A stretch of DNA of 64,000 nt from assembly GCA_023053575.1 (NCBI GenBank), contig JAKZAP010000006.1, positions 17,121,280 through 17,185,279 of the forward strand, read 5' to 3'. Position numbers and translations under genes: made by a program. The notes under the pieces are model-generated. The model was not told the origin of the DNA and did not search any database. It saw nothing but the letters and a program-made list of their open reading frames with translations. The first letter of the stretch is position 1, and every line of letters begins with the position of its first letter. Positions 59,822 through 64,000 of this stretch are shown piece after piece. This DNA is from Branchinecta lynchi. Its lineage: Eukaryota; Arthropoda; Branchiopoda; Anostraca; Branchinectidae.

Positions 59822-60853
59822 TTGGGATCCCAAAACGTAAGTGAAGGGATACCTATGACATCGTAAAGTTGTCCGTCCGTCCGTCTGTCCGAGTGTTAGC
59901 ACGATACCTCTCGAAGGGAATGAGATATTTTGATGAAACTTGGTGTGAGGACTCCTTGAGTCAAGAGTAAGGTCAAGTTCGTAGATGGGCTCTGTAGCCC
60001 TATATTTAGGGGTGGGGGAGGGGGTTGAAATTAAGGGGCAAACAAAATATTTCTAAACAGCTAATGTGATAGTCGATTATGGTGTAATAAGACATGCTGA
60101 ACAAGAAGATGCGAAACATTTTTCTCGTTCGACAAGTAGTTCGCCGGGAATCCTGAAAAAAAACGGAAAGTTGGTTAAAAGTAAAAGTTTCATTTGAAGT
60201 TGATTAAATGTTCGATTTAGGGGTAAGAAGACTTGTTGAACACGATGGTGAAAACCATTTTCTCGCCGGACAAGTAGTTTGTCCGGAATCCGGCAAAAAC
60301 CGGAAAGTTGGTTAAAAGTACAAGTTTGATTTGAAGTTGATTAAATGGTCGATTTTAGGGGTAAGTAGACATGCTAAATACTTATGTGAAAGGCATTTTC
60401 TACCCGGACAACTAATTCAACCGGAATCCGGCCAAACCGAAAAATTTGTAAAAAGTAATAAGTTTTATTTGAAGCTGATTAGATGACAGATTTAGGCGTA
60501 TGCAGAGACGCTGAGTCTGTATATGACAATTATTTTAGTACCGGACATATAATTCGTCCTGAATCCGGTTGTAACCGGTGGAAGCTAAAGTTTTATTTGA
60601 GATTGATTAGATTTTCTTTATAGGGGATAAGGAGAAACCAGAATTCGACTCTGAATTTTCTTTTTTTTTGGCCGAAACCGGAAATTTGGCAGAAATAAAG
60701 CAGGAAGTTTCGTTCAGTCTCGTCAAAATAGATATGGCTTATGGAGGTATATCTGAACTTGGTTTCCTCTAATGATTAGCCTGGCGAAGATTGGATCTGG
60801 CGAAGACAAGACCCAGTTGTCTGGATCAAATATGAGATTTTTGGGATCCCGTC
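59822..60853 (-). mobile_element. family B element c (minus orientation)
   Basis: Palindrome TTTTGGGATCCCAAAA at 59822-59837, then CGTAAGTGAAGGGATA, the GTCCGTCCGTCCGTCTGTCC microsatellite, GTTAGCACGATACCTCTCGA, core units of about 120-135 bp (CGGAATCCGGC..AAACCGGAAA), and an end TTTTTGGGATCCCGTC. It has the exact order of parts of element a in reverse. Confidence 0.75.
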
Positions 60854-60971
60854 TTATTCTAGACCTGATGGAGTCTTGGTGATAAACTTTGATTTGCAAA
60901 AAAAGATGTTTCTGTACCAGAAGCCGTCCCGAGCGCTTCTGACTTCCTTTAAACTTCCCGCAACCTGAGCT

Positions 60972-62200
60972 TAAAGTTGAACTGAAACGCCAACTTATAT
61001 TTGTGTCATTTAATTGAATACACTAGATTGTTGGGATTTTGCTAAGGGATTTTTTTTTATTTTCCCACTATCTGCTCTAGTTATGACGTACAGAATATCT
61101 GCGGCCGTCCCCAGAAGGTAAACTCACCTATGACGCGGGAAATTTTAACCTCAACACACACGCTGGTTTTCAGTGGGCAGTGGTGAGCTTGGTGAAGACT
61201 GCTTAGTGCCTGAACAAAAAAAACTCCTATATCTTTCTTCTGAGGCATACTACACAGAAACATGCGTATAGAGGTACCACAAATCTCACGGAAATTCTAC
61301 TATTTGAAAATCGATTATTCGTAAATAGCGGAACAACGAAGTAACGCATTTTCAGCGGGTCTTCAAGCCAATTTAAGTGAATGAGTGATGGGTAACTAGA
61401 TTGTCCTATCCCACCCCTTTTCGGTTAAACTTTAAATTCCCTCCACGAGTAATGAAAACCATATATTGATCATTAGCAAAATAATTAGCGTGCTTTTTAG
61501 ATATAAAAGTAAGTAAGTCATTTATTTGTAACCCGCCATTGTTAAAAAGCGCAGTAAGTGGACGAAAATAAATAAAACACATAAAAAAGACACTAAATTT
61601 TCAATCCTCGCCCAGGAAGCACTGATAACGTCATGCGCTGGTTGTGCCCAGTTGTCCATGATTTTTGAAAACGACGAGGAAACATACAAAAGGGAAACGC
61701 TTGAATTCTGAACTATGAACTTGTAAACAGTTGAAGTTTAACTGAAACGCCAACTTAATTATTGTATGATTTAATTGAATACGTTGAATTATTTGGACTC
61801 TGCTAAGGGATTGTATGATTTTCCACTATCTGCTCTAGTAGTGACGTTCAGAATAACTACGGCCGTCCTCACAACGCGAAATTCTACTATGGGGCGGAAA
61901 ATTTGAATCTCAATACAAACGCGGCTTTTCAGTGGCCAGTGATCAGCTCACGACAGGGGGCTTACTGCGTGAACACTTCGTAAATTGTTTCCATCAAGCA
62001 TACAACAAAGAGACAAGCGCATAGAGGTGCCACAAATCGGACAGGGAAAGTCCACTGTATGGAAATCAATTATTCGTAAATATAGGAAGAAATACATTTT
62101 CATTGCGTCTTTAAGTCTCATTAAAGACACTTATAAAGACACAATAGTGTAACTAGACTGTGATATCTCAGCCCTTTCCAGTTGAACTTGTAATGCTTGC
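60972..62200. repeat. direct duplication about 470 bp long, 760 bp apart
   Basis: ACTGAAACGCCAACTTA occurs at 60981 and 61741, and each is followed by the same order of words (CTGCTAAGGGATT, CCACTATCTGCTCTAGT, GTGACGT.CAGAATA, GGCCGTCC, CTTTTCAGTGG). About 75-80% alike by eye. Family A element 6 begins at the end of the second copy. Confidence 0.75.
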
Positions 62201-62228
62201 TGAAAAATTTGGATGCCATCCAAATTTT

Positions 62229-64000
62229 TATGGCACTTGCCCTTCGGCCAAGTGCCATATAGCGATCGCAATTTCTGTCCGTCCGTCGGTCTGTCGGTCT
62301 GTCCAGGTTTTGCTAGTTCGGGCACTTCCACATAAGCTAGGATGATAAAACTTGGCAGGCATATCAGGGACCCCAAATGATTAAGTTGGAAATAGTCACT
62401 TCCCCGATCCGAGCACCGTGGGGGGAGTGGAGGGAGGGGGAATCCGGAATCTTGAGGTATTTTTAACTTTTGAACGGGTGATCGGATCTCGATGAAACTT
62501 GATATTTGGAACGACCTCATGCCTCAGACGACCCACTTAAAATCCGGACCGGATCCGGTGACTTTTGGGGGGAGCTGAAGGGGGCAACCGGAAATCTTGG
62601 GAAACGCTATGAGTGGAGGGATCGAGATGAAACTTGGTGGGAAGACACCTAACAAACACTAGATACATCGTTGACATAACCGAGCCGATTCGGGCCCTGT
62701 GGGGGGGAGTGGAGGGAGGGGGAATCCGGAATCTTGAGGTATTTATAACTTTTGAACGGGTGATCGGATCTCGATGGAACTTGATATTTGGAAAGACCTC
62801 ATGCCTTAGACGACCTACTTAAAATCCGGACCGGATCCGGTGACTTTTGGGGGGAGCTGGAGGGGGCAACCGGAAATCTTGGGAAACGCTATGAGTGGAG
62901 GGATCGAGATGAAACTTGGTGGGAAGACACCTAGCAAACACTAGATACATCATTGACATAACCGAGCCGATTCGGGTACTGTGGGGGGAGTAGAGGGAGG
63001 GGGAATCCGGAATCTTGAGGTATTTATAACTTTTGAACGGGTGATCGGATCTCGATGGAACTTGATATTTGGAAAGACCTCATGCCTCAGACGACCTACT
63101 TAAAATCCGGACCGGATCCGGTGACTTTTGGGGGGAGCTGGAGGGGGCAACCGGAAATCTTGGGAAACGCTATGAGTGGAGGGATCGAGATGAAACTTGG
63201 TGGGAAGACACCTAGCAAACACTAGATACATCATTGACATAACCGAGCCGATTCGGGTACTGTGGGGGGAGTAGAGGGAGGGGGAATCCGGAATCTTGAG
63301 GTATTTATAACTTTTGAACGGGTGATCGGATCTCGATGGAACTTGATATTTGGAAAGACCTCATCCCTCAGACGACCCACTTAAAATCTGGACCGGATCC
63401 GGTGACTTTTGGGGGGAGCTGGAGGGGGCAACCGGAAATCTTGGGAAACGCTATGAGTGGAGGGATCGAGATGAAACTTGGTGGGAAGACACCTAGCAAA
63501 CACTAGATACATCGTTGACATAACCGAGCCGATTCGGGCACTGTGGGGGGAGTAGAGGGAGGGGGAATCCGGAATCTTGAGGTATTTATAACTTTTGAAC
63601 GGGGGATCGGATCTCGATGGAACTTGATATTTGGAAAGACCTCATCCCTCAGACGACCCACTTAAAATCTGGACCGGATCCGGTGACTTTTGGGGGGAGC
63701 TGGAGGGGGCAACCGGAAATCTTGGGAAACGCTATGAGTGGAGGGATCGAGATGAAACTTGGTGGGAAGACACCTAGCAAACACTAGATACATCATTGAC
63801 ATAACCGAGCCGATTCGGGTACTGTGGGGGGAGTAGAGGGAGGGGGAATCCGGAATCTTGAGGTATTTATAACTTTTGAACGGGTGATCGGATCTCGATG
63901 GAACTTGATATTTGGAAAGACCTCATCCCTCAGACGACCCACTTAAAATCTGGACCGGATCCGGTGACTTTTGGGGGGAGCTGGAGGGGGCAACCGGAAA
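62229..64000 (-). mobile_element. family A element 6 (inverted, runs off window)
   Basis: Begins with the terminal hairpin TATGGCACTTG..CAAGTGCCATA, the microsatellite (GTCGGTCTGTC, fewer copies than in element 5), and then the reverse of element 5: GATGAAACTTGATATTTGGA and 281-bp core units (GATGAAACTTGGTGGGAAGA at about 62628, 62910, 63190, 63472, 63754). Near-identical to element 5 over at least 1.7 kb. The other end is outside the window. Confidence 0.88.

Overview
The window is a eukaryotic, intron-rich, repeat-laden stretch from a multicellular animal, almost certainly an invertebrate. Arthropod-like wording of the spliceosomal protein is only a weak hint, and I cannot name the species. 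One host gene runs along the whole + strand: an internal piece of a PRPF40 (pre-mRNA-processing factor 40) homologue. Twelve exons (115 to 58535) can be stitched in frame across GT..AG introns, giving about 723 codons. They encode two WW domains, a Pro/Gly/Met-rich linker, five FF domains and the start of the basic/Ser-rich tail. The 5' end and the last exon(s) lie outside the window. Everything else sits in its introns and is mostly transposon-derived.

Layout. From 1 to 14 kb are exons 1-5, with a hAT-like MITE beside exon 2, two fold-back elements, a LINE 3' fragment, a 2-kb hAT-like element stuffed with tandem repeats (11186-13168, 8-bp target duplication), a LINE C-terminal fragment on the minus strand and a MITE just before exon 6. 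From 14 to 31 kb are exons 6-11, with members of a CACTGTA-ended MITE family, a 238-bp tandem duplication, and repeat families called here B (135-bp units, GGATCC palindromic ends) and A (281-bp units, TATGGCACTTG ends).

From 31.2 to 58.4 kb is a 27.2-kb intron. It holds a family-A element, nested MITEs, a broken non-LTR retrotransposon, a host repeat (H) interrupted first by two LINEs joined head to head and then by a nearly intact Ty3/gypsy LTR retrotransposon (44496-51627, minus strand), and another long family-A element. From 58.4 to 64 kb are exon 12, a tRNA-like sequence, a family-B element, a 760-bp-spaced duplication and an inverted family-A copy running off the end.

The most notable points are these. 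The gypsy element has a textbook -1 frameshift site (TTTAAAC, 6-nt spacer, 6-bp stem) placed exactly in the gag frame. Its insertion can be dated relative to others because uninterrupted copies of the target repeat survive in the same window. The LINE pair has both 3' tails facing outward at one target site. Families A and B share an architecture (core tandem repeats, GACN microsatellite, terminal hairpin) resembling Helentron-associated elements such as pearl/DINE. No CRISPR, rRNA, intact tRNA or second host gene was seen.
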